Assembly: GCA_902800525.1 (NCBI GenBank)
Contig: CADCEV010000020.1
Coordinates: 1-34,348, forward strand
Direction of reading: 5' to 3'
From: an uncultured Bacteroidales bacterium
GTDB lineage: Bacteria > Bacteroidota > Bacteroidia > Bacteroidales > Paludibacteraceae
DNA length: 34,348 nucleotides
The translations under genes and the position numbers were made by a program. This document shows positions 1 to 5,898 of this stretch, in pieces. The stretch's first letter is position 1. The number at the start of each line of letters is the position of its first letter. Below the pieces are notes generated by a model. It did not search any database, was not told the origin of the DNA, and saw only the letters and a list, made by a program, of their open reading frames with translations.

Positions 1-498
1 GCCTATGGTCATTGCGGCTTCGGTCTGCGAGAGGGTGATGCCCGTGACGTTGACGGTGGTGGGATTCTCATAGCCATACACCTCAATCTTTTTTATACCT
101 TTAGACGTGTATTCCAGAATGGGTGTACCATTTACTTTCGGTGTCTTATCCTCTTCTGTGGTTTCTACTACAAAGGGAGCTTCGCTGTCTGTTGCTGTAC
201 GATCTTTATCGTCATAGAATACGCATTTGGTGATGGTGTATCCTTCGGCAGCATTGACGGTTGCCGACCAACCGTATCCCCACCAGCCCCAGGCAGGAGA
301 AGACTGGTACGCTACTTGTCCATAGAACGTAAGGGTAGCCACGCCTTCAGTGCTATAGCTTACATTCGCGGATGTCACTGGATTAGAATTAGATCCTGCT
401 CCCGTAATTGTGGTCAGCAGTGTTTCCGTCTGTGCCACTGCGCCCGTCGCTGCCATCAGCAGCAGGGCGAGAATGGAAAATAGTTTAATTTTCTTCAT
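1..498 (-). CDS. Secreted protein with Ig-like region, N-terminal part (runs off the window)
   Basis: The reading frame opens at the ATG complementary to 496-498 and stays open to the window edge, giving 166 codons without a stop. The first 23 residues form a classical Sec signal peptide (MKKIKLFSILALLLMAATGA, then VAQ), so the product is exported. The visible mature part is rich in Thr, Ser, Tyr and Gly with beta-type sequence (AWGWWGYGW, KKIEVYGYE). It ends in VTGITLSQTEAAMTIG, which looks like the start of a group-2 bacterial Ig-like repeat. A cell-surface or secreted multi-domain protein is therefore likely, but no enzymatic function can be assigned from this fragment. No TAnnTTTG promoter is evident directly upstream. 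Confidence 0.75.
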   Translation of the reverse strand, partial: MKKIKLFSILALLLMAATGAVAQTETLLTTITGAGSNSNPVTSANVSYSTEGVATLTFYGQVAYQSSPAWGWWGYGWSATVNAAEGYTITKCVFYDDKDRTATDSEAPFVVETTEEDKTPKVNGTPILEYTSKGIKKIEVYGYENPTTVNVTGITLSQTEAAMTIG

Positions 499-778
499 TG
501 TTTTGTTGTTTTGAAATTGTTAGTAATGTTAATTATTTGTTGTTTGCTTTTGGTGCCGATCTTAATAATCGGATATTTTTGAGGCTCTTTCTTGTGCCTC
601 TTGTCTCTCGGTCATCTCCCGCTCGTCTCTCGGTGGTGAGCCTTTGCTGTCCGCCGGCTTGCAATCTTAACGAGAGTATATTTTAAGTACCCAGAGACCA
701 AGTACCAAGGACTTTTCATCGAACGTATCAACAAACACATACAGACATAAGAAAAGCGTGCGCTTTCGCTGCTTCCAT
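499..778. other. Intergenic stretch without a recognised gene
   Basis: This stretch separates the start of the secreted-protein gene from the long palindrome at 779. It holds a small hairpin around 558-574 (CCGAT...ATCGG), T/C-rich text around 580-650 and the phrase AAGTACC...AAGTACCAAG near 686-710. That phrase recurs in similar form at about 1180-1205. No open frame here has coding character. Confidence 0.5.
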
Positions 779-924
779 TTGATTTGTTGAAGGTCCTAGA
801 CTTACCTTTTGATGTTCAAATTTATGCACAGAAAACTCACGCTGAAAACGTGAGCGTACATAAAACCATGCTTGAACATCAATTGATTTTGTTTAAAACT
901 TGTCTAGGGTTCCCAACAAATCAA
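779..924. repeat. 146-nt nested near-palindrome (MITE-like or structured RNA)
   Basis: Five complementary arm pairs are nested symmetrically. They are TTGATTTGTTG (779-789) with CAACAAATCAA (914-924), CCTAGAC (795-801) with GTCTAGG (902-908), TTGATGTTCAA (809-819) with TTGAACATCAA (872-882), TTTATG (821-826) with CATAAA (859-864), and CTCACG (836-841) with CGTGAG (849-854). The whole segment can fold into one long interrupted hairpin. It lies downstream of tRNA-Ala(GGC) and close to a RAYT transposase gene. It could be a small non-autonomous element, a structured transcript or a termination/processing structure. No target-site duplication is obvious. Confidence 0.6.
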
Positions 925-976
925 GACTTGGCTTTTTACGCTATTATTTATACGCAACGCTTTGCGCTATATTTTG

Positions 977-1050
977 TGGAGTATAGCGGACTCGAACCGC
1001 TCACCTCGACACTGCCAGTGTCGCGCTCTAGCCAGATGAGCTAATACCCC
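977..1050 (-). tRNA. tRNA-Ala (anticodon GGC)
   Basis: A complete 74-nt cloverleaf reads on the minus strand from GGGGTAT at 1050 to the discriminator A at 977. The acceptor stem GGGGTAT/ATACTCC contains the G3-U70 pair that identifies alanine tRNAs. The anticodon stem CGACA/TGTCG encloses loop CTGGCAG with anticodon GGC. CCA is not encoded. A TACCTTTG promoter lies 27-34 nt upstream. Confidence 0.96.
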
Positions 1051-1068
1051 GATATTAAATCTTTGCAA

Positions 1069-1142
1069 TTTGCGTGCAAAGGTACAATTTTTTTCTGATA
1101 TATGCAAATAAATCTTGATTTTTTACGGACAGGGACAAAAAA
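1069..1142 (-). repeat. Direct repeat copy 1: promoter segment of tRNA-Ala(GGC)
   Basis: This 74-bp segment is repeated at 2368-2441 with a single mismatch (A at 1118, C at 2417). It carries a full minus-strand promoter: TACCTTTG complementary to 1077-1084 and TTG complementary to 1105-1107. This copy drives tRNA-Ala. The two copies bracket the RAYT gene as direct repeats 1299 bp apart. Confidence 0.9.
1077..1107 (-). promoter_or_regulatory. Promoter of tRNA-Ala(GGC)
   Basis: Minus strand: TTGCATATAT at the -33 region, then TACCTTTG at -7, with 23 bp between the first bases of the two boxes. Transcription should begin near 1070, giving a precursor leader of about 20 nt before the tRNA. Confidence 0.85.
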
Positions 1143-1207
1143 ATCTGCACTTGGGATGCAAAAGGAGAGCCAATAGAAAGTACAAAGGACAAAGTACCAA
1201 GTACAAT

Positions 1208-2275
1208 TTATGGGCATAGTATCTTGACAATCTCATTGGCTGCCATCATGCGGTAGCGGTCAGAAGAGACAGGTATAGGTTGATAATTCCAATGTCTGGC
1301 TTCCGCTTTTTCGCGAAGTGTCTGCTCGGTGCGTGTCTGTATATCGGGCAAAGTCAGGGTATCGGCAGTGGGTTCTAACAACAAGAGTCGTCCGGCAGCA
1401 CATGCCTCGAAATAGAGCCCTCCGGGTTTGTAGTACTTCTCATGCGGATCGCCCGCCATTGGGAAACCGTCCTTAAGAAGGATAATAAGCGGAAAGCCGG
1501 CTTCCCGAACAACTTTGGCTATCTGTCTTTCCCCCGGACTGATAGCGGCAGTAACTGTAATAGAACCATTCTCTGCTTGACGGAGCACTTCCGATAGTTG
1601 CGCGGCTATCTGTTGCTCGCTTAGCGAGCGGGAACAGATGACAGACTGCTTGTCCGGATAATCCAAGAGAAAGAGATTACCCATCGAGGAGAAGCACAAA
1701 TCTCTCACACGCGTTTCTCTGCGCAAGATGAACAGGTCGGGATTCTGCTGCTTAAGCATAGCGCGACGCGGGTTGTCGTGGATATATTGAATCATCGCGT
1801 CTAACTGCCCTCTGTGCGCGAGTGTGCGGAAAAACGGCGGCTCGAAGAGAGGCGGCTGCGTACCTTCCTCCTCTTTTTGTGTCTCGTCTTCCGGCATCTG
1901 TTTATATTCTCCCGCAGATGGCATCTGCGGGGCTATACTGACAGATGCGGGTAAGAAATGTCGCCATCCTTGACGCATGCCTCGCGCTATCTCCTTGATG
2001 GTGACACCACAATCATCGGTAATATATAGCAGCACGTGGATATGGTCGGGCATCAATTGTTTGGCAAGAAGGCGGACGTATGGTCTGAGTTGCTGAATAT
2101 GTTCCAAATCATGCGATATAGCTCTTCCTAAATCAGTTGGCAAGCATCGAGGTTCTTCGTGATCAATAGTTAAGTTTCCCAACAACGGTTGCCTGCCGCT
2201 AATCACGAAAGTGACATGGTATATCCCTATACCCTTGAAAATATCTTTATGTCGCTTCCAAACGAATCGTCCCAT
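1208..2275 (-). CDS. REP-associated tyrosine transposase (RAYT, Y1_Tnp family) with extra C-terminal domain
   Basis: The N-terminal half (about residues 1-185) has the features of Y1 single-strand transposases of the IS200/RAYT type. The HUH metal-binding motif is MPDHIHVLLY (H78, H80), and the presumed catalytic tyrosine is Y164 in IQYIHDNPRRA. RAYTs nick and move REP hairpins as single-stranded DNA. Residues 190-355 form a second region (AGFPLIILLKDGFP, then YFEACAAGRLLLLEP) that standard IS200 transposases of about 150 residues do not have. I do not recognise its function; the alpha/beta look suggests a Rossmann-like fold. Residues 118-130 (MPSAGEYKQMPED) are encoded by a palindromic repeat that also occurs upstream of the gene. 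It has its own promoter, a copy of the tRNA-Ala promoter. Confidence 0.85.
   Translation of the reverse strand: MGRFVWKRHKDIFKGIGIYHVTFVISGRQPLLGNLTIDHEEPRCLPTDLGRAISHDLEHIQQLRPYVRLLAKQLMPDHIHVLLYITDDCGVTIKEIARGMRQGWRHFLPASVSIAPQMPSAGEYKQMPEDETQKEEEGTQPPLFEPPFFRTLAHRGQLDAMIQYIHDNPRRAMLKQQNPDLFILRRETRVRDLCFSSMGNLFLLDYPDKQSVICSRSLSEQQIAAQLSEVLRQAENGSITVTAAISPGERQIAKVVREAGFPLIILLKDGFPMAGDPHEKYYKPGGLYFEACAAGRLLLLEPTADTLTLPDIQTRTEQTLREKAEARHWNYQPIPVSSDRYRMMAANEIVKILCP
1893..1930. repeat. REP-like palindromic element inside the RAYT gene
   Basis: The core is a 9-1-9 palindrome, CCGCAGATG-G-CATCTGCGG, at 1912-1930, preceded by GGCATCTGTTTATATTC. A diverged copy sits at 2327-2362 upstream of the RAYT start. 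In the RAYT reading frame it encodes MPSAGEYKQMPE, so it is carried in frame. This placement fits a RAYT-associated REP, but that link is inferred. Confidence 0.65.
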
Positions 2276-2326
2276 TGTGAATAGGTCTTTTTACGTGTTG
2301 ATGATTTGTCATCTTTGCTTACTCCT

Positions 2327-2362
2327 GCATCTGTGTATATTCCCTTGCGGATACCATCTGCG
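2327..2362. repeat. REP-like palindromic element upstream of the RAYT gene
   Basis: The sequence matches the copy at 1893-1930 in order and spacing (GCATCTGTGTATATTCCC, then GCGGAT-ACC-ATCTGC). Its stem is less perfect and contains one G-U pair. It lies in the untranslated leader of the RAYT transcript, between the promoter at 2376-2406 and the start codon at 2275. Confidence 0.6.
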
Positions 2363-2367
2363 CTAAG

Positions 2368-2441
2368 TTTGCGTGCAAAGGTACAATTTTTTTCTGATAT
2401 ATGCAAATAAATCTTGCTTTTTTACGGACAGGGACAAAAAA
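2368..2441 (-). repeat. Direct repeat copy 2: promoter segment of the RAYT gene
   Basis: This is identical to 1069-1142 except for one base. It places a copy of the tRNA-Ala promoter about 100 bp upstream of the RAYT start codon. It begins about 20 bp beyond the rpsU terminator hairpin. Confidence 0.9.
2376..2406 (-). promoter_or_regulatory. Promoter of the RAYT gene
   Basis: Minus strand: TTGCATATAT, then TACCTTTG complementary to 2376-2383, with 23-bp box-to-box spacing. The expected leader of about 95 nt contains the REP-like element at 2327-2362. Confidence 0.8.
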
Positions 2442-2456
2442 TAAGGAGTATATACG

Positions 2457-2481
2457 AAAAAAGAGCCGGCAAGCGGCTCTT
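2457..2481 (-). terminator. Intrinsic terminator after the rpsU fragment
   Basis: An 8-bp perfect stem AAGAGCCG/CGGCTCTT with a 5-nt loop (2461-2481) is followed on the minus strand by a run of T. It lies 22 nt past the rpsU stop codon. Confidence 0.85.
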
Positions 2482-2502
2482 GAAATCGGAGTGACGATAG
2501 AA

Positions 2503-2647
2503 TTACATATCGTCGTGAGCGTGCAACGACTGCACATACTTCGCATGTGCCATCTTGATTCGCTTCAGCTCACTCGGTTTGTCGAATTGCTGACGACGAC
2601 GGAGCTCTTTTACGACACCCGTCTTATCGAATTTGCGTTTGAATTTC
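2503..2647 (-). pseudogene. rpsU: Ribosomal protein S21, 5'-truncated, fused to tRNA-Leu
   Basis: The frame from about 2646 to the stop at 2503 encodes KFKRKFDKTGVVKELRRRQQ and continues FDKPSELKRIKMAHAKYVQ, a typical Bacteroidota S21 from about residue 18 to the C-terminus. The first 17 or so residues (the usual MIVVPLKEGENIE-type start) are absent. Upstream of residue KFKRKF the DNA is the T-arm of tRNA-Leu. The only in-frame ATG (2692-2694) lies within the tRNA and would give an unnatural N-terminus. The gene body looks intact and has a good terminator. This therefore looks like a single deletion or join that removed the tRNA 3' end and the rpsU start together. S21 takes part in translation initiation on the 30S subunit. 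Confidence 0.75.
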
Positions 2648-2721
2648 GGGCCGGGATCGAACCGGCACGGTTTCCCATTGGTGTTTGAGACCAACGCGTC
2701 TACCTATTCCGCCACCTGGGC
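2648..2721 (-). tRNA. tRNA-Leu (anticodon CAA), 3' acceptor strand missing
   Basis: The 5' acceptor strand GCCCAGG begins at 2721. It is followed by a good D-arm, an anticodon stem TTGGT/ACCAA with loop CTCAAAC (anticodon CAA), a long variable arm and a T-arm GCCGG-TTCGATC-CCGGC. The next bases should be about CCTGGGC, but the sequence continues CCGAAATTC into the rpsU reading frame. The acceptor stem therefore cannot form and the copy is probably not functional as assembled. Confidence 0.8.
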
Positions 2722-2861
2722 TCGCGTTCGGCAAGAAGGTTGCAATGGTTTATACCGCTCCGCTAAATAAACGGGCAACTTCTGCCTCCGCTCTCCCCAA
2801 AAATTAAAATTTTCGGGGTCCCCATTAAGGGATTTTTCACTCGTTCAAGCGAAAAAGCGTG

Positions 2862-2892
2862 CAAAAGTACTGCTTTTTTTTGAATTGACCAA
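2862..2892 (-). promoter_or_regulatory. Promoter of the tRNA-Leu/rpsU unit
   Basis: Minus strand: TTGGTCAATTC, then TACTTTTG complementary to 2862-2869, with 23-bp spacing. The segment is nearly identical to the promoter of the tRNA-Thr cluster at 28561-28591, including an A-rich spacer ending GCAG. It is back to back with the tcdA promoter. Confidence 0.85.
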
Positions 2893-2909
2893 ATTTTTTT
2901 GCATTTTTT

Positions 2910-2940
2910 TTGCATAAATGCGTATTTTTTTGTAATTTTG
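2910..2940 (+). promoter_or_regulatory. Promoter of tcdA
   Basis: TTGCATAAATG starts at 2910 and TAATTTTG at 2933-2940, with 23-bp spacing. The start codon is at 2959, so the leader is only about a dozen nucleotides. Confidence 0.85.
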
Positions 2941-2958
2941 CAGCGAAATTCGCATTTT

Positions 2959-3690
2959 ATGGAAGATTTTTTTAGTAGAAGTGAGTTTTTATTGGGTTCA
3001 GAGGTAATGGAAAAACTACGTACCCGCCGCGTCCTTCTCTTCGGAGTTGGCGGTGTGGGATCGTGGTGTGCGGAGGCACTCATCCGAACGGGTTTGATCC
3101 ATATGACGATAGTAGATGGCGACACGGTGCAACCTTCAAACATCAACCGGCAGTTACCTGCTACCCGCGAGACATTAAATCAGCCTAAAGTGGAGGCGCT
3201 CAAAGCGCGACTGCAGACCATCAACCCCGAGGCGGAAATAGAAGCCGTTCATGCCATGTACAAGCCCACCCTGCCCTTGAAAGGAGAGGTAGAAACGAGC
3301 GAATCTTCCGATTTTCGGTTTGAGGAGTATGATTTTGTAATCGATGCGATAGATGATGTGCCGGCGAAGGCAGACCTTATAATAAACGCGACGCGCGCGC
3401 GAGGGGTTAAGGTGTTCAGTTCCATGGGAGCTGCATTGCGTTTCGACCCCACAGCGGTTACAACCGGCGAACTGATGTCCATTAAGGGTGACGCGCTCGC
3501 CAAAGCCGTACGCGCGCGGATGAAAAAAATAGGGCTCCATCCCTATCGGAAAGTGAAATGCGTCTATTCCACCGAACAGGCGACACCCCCCATCCCCCTC
3601 TCAAAGGGGGAGAAGATTAAAGGCTCGCTTATGCAAGTGACGGCAGTATTCGGTTGCACGCTTGCCTCCTTGGTCATTCGGGAGTTGTGA
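2959..3690 (+). CDS. tcdA: tRNA threonylcarbamoyladenosine dehydratase (TcdA/CsdL)
   Basis: The 243-residue product belongs to the ThiF/E1-like ATP-dependent family. It catalyses cyclisation of t6A to ct6A at position 37 of ANN-decoding tRNAs. The nucleotide-binding motif GVGGVGSWCAEAL lies at about residues 29-41, followed by IVDGDTVQPSNINRQ, the E1-type Asp and Asn/Arg motif. The C-terminal SLMQVTAVFGCTLASLVIREL is typical of TcdA. I start at ATG 2959 (MEDFFSRSEF) because the promoter lies directly before it; an ATG at 2899 would lie upstream of the promoter boxes. Two C-rich palindromic elements sit in frame (about 3263-3292 and 3586-3613) and encode TLPLKGE and PPIPLSKGEK, which look like linker insertions. 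Confidence 0.9.
   Translation: MEDFFSRSEFLLGSEVMEKLRTRRVLLFGVGGVGSWCAEALIRTGLIHMTIVDGDTVQPSNINRQLPATRETLNQPKVEALKARLQTINPEAEIEAVHAMYKPTLPLKGEVETSESSDFRFEEYDFVIDAIDDVPAKADLIINATRARGVKVFSSMGAALRFDPTAVTTGELMSIKGDALAKAVRARMKKIGLHPYRKVKCVYSTEQATPPIPLSKGEKIKGSLMQVTAVFGCTLASLVIREL
3263..3292. repeat. C-rich palindromic element inside tcdA, copy A
   Basis: CCCACCCTG is followed by the hairpin-like CCCTTGAAAGG and AGAGG. In frame it encodes PTLPLKGEV. It is the most diverged member of a family also seen at 3586, 3693, 11947 and 12741. Confidence 0.45.
3586..3613. repeat. C-rich palindromic element inside tcdA, copy B
   Basis: CCCCCCAT is followed by the hairpin CCCCCTCTCAAAGGGGGAG. In frame it encodes PPIPLSKGE within a part of TcdA that is normally a variable linker. 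Confidence 0.6.
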
Positions 3691-3692
3691 GG

Positions 3693-3721
3693 ACCCCTCC
3701 AACTCCCCTAAATGGGAGAGA
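3693..3721. repeat. C-rich palindromic element after tcdA, copy C
   Basis: ACCCCTCCAA is followed by the hairpin CTCCCCTAAATGGGAGAG. It begins directly after the tcdA stop and could act as a weak 3' structure. It is the only copy seen here outside a coding region. Confidence 0.55.
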
Positions 3722-3746
3722 CAGATAATTAATAATTGAAAAAGAT

Positions 3747-4724
3747 ATGAAAAAGTTTACTCTTTTGTGTATGGCAATTATGGCCATGACATGTGTTTTG
3801 GCAGAGAATGTCAAGTTAAACGGTCTCTATTACTCCTTGGGTTCGACGACAGCGCAAGTGATTAGCGACCAGAGTTCGGACAAGTCCGTCTATAAGGAAT
3901 ACACTTCCGTGACGATTCCTGCGAGCGTGACGTTCAATAACTACACGTACCCCGTGACCAGTATTGGCGCGAGTGCTTTTGAGAGCTGCTCAAATCTGCA
4001 GAGTGTGAGCCTGCCTTCTTCGATCACCTCGATCAACACCGATGCTTTCTACGGGTGTGTTAAATTAGGAAGCGTGAACCTGCCGGAAGGTTTGACGACC
4101 ATCGGTTCGCGTGCGTTCTATAACTGCAACCTGACGGAAATCACGATTCCGAGCACGGTGACGTCGATCGGAAACAACGCTTTCAAGAGCAATCCGACGA
4201 AGACCATCGTTTGGAAACCGGCGACCTGCTCTATCGGTTCGGATGATAGCGCCCCGTTCTATAGCACGGATTCAAAAGTGACCTCGTTCACTTTTGCAGA
4301 GGGTGTTGAGACCGTTCCTGCATATATCTGCAAGAACATGAATCTGTTGGACACCATCGTGTTGCCGTCTTCTGTCAAGTCGCTGGGGCAATGTGCATTT
4401 ATGTATTGCTCGAATCTCAAGTCTATCAACCTGCCTGTGACGCAGAAGACGCTTCCTGTCAGTTTCTTCGAAGGCTGTACATCGCTGGAGTCGATTGAAC
4501 TGCCGGCTACCTTGACCACCATCAGCACGGACGCTTTCTATGGTTGTACTAAATTAGCGAACGTGAACCTCCACGAAGGCATAACGACCATCGGTCTGCG
4601 TGCGTTCTACAACTGCAAACTGACGAAGGTTACTATCCCCTCTACGGTGACATCCATTGGAGGCGGAGCGTTCAAGGGCAATCCGACGACCAGTATTGTT
4701 TGGAAGCCTTGCAGAGGGTGTTGA
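3747..4724 (+). CDS. BspA-like leucine-rich-repeat secreted protein, fragment 1 (frameshifted gene)
   Basis: Starts MKKFTLLCMAIMAMTCVLAE, a Sec signal peptide. It is followed by BspA/LRR_5-type repeats such as VTSIGNNAFKSN and LPSSITSINTDAFYGCVKL. Such proteins are exported adhesin-like or binding proteins of Bacteroidales. The frame ends early (WKPCRGC, stop) at a junction where 74 bp present in the first repeat block (between 4212 and 4296) are missing between 4701 and 4711. This shifts the frame by one. The gene evidently continued through 5896: fragments 2 and 3 follow in frames +1 and +2. The gene is either a real pseudogene or a mis-assembled repeat. Confidence 0.8.
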   Translation: MKKFTLLCMAIMAMTCVLAENVKLNGLYYSLGSTTAQVISDQSSDKSVYKEYTSVTIPASVTFNNYTYPVTSIGASAFESCSNLQSVSLPSSITSINTDAFYGCVKLGSVNLPEGLTTIGSRAFYNCNLTEITIPSTVTSIGNNAFKSNPTKTIVWKPATCSIGSDDSAPFYSTDSKVTSFTFAEGVETVPAYICKNMNLLDTIVLPSSVKSLGQCAFMYCSNLKSINLPVTQKTLPVSFFEGCTSLESIELPATLTTISTDAFYGCTKLANVNLHEGITTIGLRAFYNCKLTKVTIPSTVTSIGGGAFKGNPTTSIVWKPCRGC

Positions 4725-5127
4725 GACCGTTCCGGCTTACATCTGCAAGAACATGAACTTACTGGACACTATTGTGCTTCCGTCATCGGTTCGTTCGCTG
4801 GGGGAATGTGCATTTATGTATTGCTCGAAACTCAAGTCTATCAACCTGCCTGTGACGCAGAAGACGCTTCCTGTCAGCTTCTTCGAAGGCTGTACTTCGT
4901 TGGAGTCGATTGAGTTACCGGCTACCTTGACTACCATCAGCACGGACGCTTTCTACGGTTGTACTAAATTAGCGAACGTGAACCTCCACGAAGGCATAAC
5001 GACAATCGGTCTGCGTGCGTTCTGCAACTGCAAACTGACGAAGGTTACTATCCCCTCTACGGTGACATCCATTGGAGGCGGAGCGTTCAAGGGCAATCCG
5101 ACGACCAGTATTGTTTGGAAGCCCTAA
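4657..5127 (+). CDS. BspA-like leucine-rich-repeat protein, fragment 2
   Basis: The meaningful sequence begins at about 4709 (AEGVETVPAYICKNMNLLDT) and is a near copy of 4296-4700 (about 400 bp, over 90 per cent identical by eye). The ATG at 4657 gives an out-of-frame N-terminal stretch overlapping fragment 1. It is unlikely to be a real start. The frame ends at WKP, stop (5127), at a second junction at exactly the same point of the repeat. Here 53 bp are missing. There is no promoter or signal peptide of its own, so this is an internal part of a larger gene. Confidence 0.65.
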   Translation: MEAERSRAIRRPVLFGSLAEGVETVPAYICKNMNLLDTIVLPSSVRSLGECAFMYCSKLKSINLPVTQKTLPVSFFEGCTSLESIELPATLTTISTDAFYGCTKLANVNLHEGITTIGLRAFCNCKLTKVTIPSTVTSIGGGAFKGNPTTSIVWKP

Positions 5128-5896
5128 AGTGACCTCGTTCACCTTCGGTGAGGGCGTAGAAGTAATACCGGCATACCTCTGCAAATGGATGAACCAATTA
5201 GAGACCATCGTCCTTCCCGAAACGGTTACTTCTATCGGGCAAGCCGCGTTCATGTACTGCAAAAAGCTCAAATTCTTTACTTTCCCGAAAGGGATCAAGA
5301 CGGTAGCCACAAGTGTGTTGGAGGGCTGTTCAGCATTGGAGGAAGTGTTCATTCCTTCGACCGTGACCACTATCAATCAGGATGCATTCTATGGCTGCTC
5401 GTCGTTGAACACGATTCAAAACCTCGCCTTCACGCCGCAGACCATCACCGAGCGCGCAGTCAATAATGTCAACAAGAAGACCTGCATCCTCTATGTGCCG
5501 ATAGACTATATTGACCTCTATCGCGCAAAGGCTGTCTGGTGTGATTTCATCAACATCATCGGCGTAGCAACCGACCTGCAATTTGATGAAGAGTTGGTTC
5601 AAGTCAATTATCTGACCGCTGACAGTTCGCTCTATTACATGGAGGCGCAGAAATGGGAAGTACCTCATGCGCCGCGGATTGAAGGTTTCACGTTCCTCAG
5701 ATGGGATATACTGCCCGGCACGCTGAAAGAGGGTATCAAACTGCAAGCCGTCTATGAGGCGACCACACCGACATCCGCTCCGGCTGACATCGTGGTGAAC
5801 CCCTCCAACCCTGCGCAGAAACTGATTCGTAACGGAAACGTATATATCCTCCGCGATGACCGGATGTACAACATGAACGGCGCTACCATTCGATAA
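5072..5896 (+). CDS. BspA-like leucine-rich-repeat protein, fragment 3 with C-terminal tail
   Basis: Coherent sequence starts at about 5126 (KVTSFTFGEGVEVIPAYLCK), after the second frame break. It has further LRR_5 repeats (VTSIGQAAFMYCKKL, VTTINQDAFYGCSSL), then a non-LRR region (TPQTITERAVNNVNKKTCIL, LYVPIDYIDLYRAKAVW) often found at the end of such proteins. A short C-terminal motif KLIRNGNVYILRDDRMYNMN-GATIR resembles the tails of many secreted Bacteroidales proteins. If the two frame breaks were repaired, the whole gene 3747-5896 plus the missing 127 bp would encode roughly 757 residues. Confidence 0.75.
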   Translation: MEAERSRAIRRPVLFGSPKVTSFTFGEGVEVIPAYLCKWMNQLETIVLPETVTSIGQAAFMYCKKLKFFTFPKGIKTVATSVLEGCSALEEVFIPSTVTTINQDAFYGCSSLNTIQNLAFTPQTITERAVNNVNKKTCILYVPIDYIDLYRAKAVWCDFINIIGVATDLQFDEELVQVNYLTADSSLYYMEAQKWEVPHAPRIEGFTFLRWDILPGTLKEGIKLQAVYEATTPTSAPADIVVNPSNPAQKLIRNGNVYILRDDRMYNMNGATIR

Positions 5897-5898
5897 CC

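Noticed and set aside
779-924. Integron attC site
   Set aside because: An attC site needs RYYYAAC on the left and GTTRRRY on the right. Here the outer arms have GTT left and AAC right, and no integrase or cassette is present.
2319-2546. 75-codon minus-strand frame covering the RAYT promoter and rpsU terminator
   Set aside because: It spans a terminator and a promoter. Its only familiar part (SAREYTQMQE) is the translated REP-like repeat.
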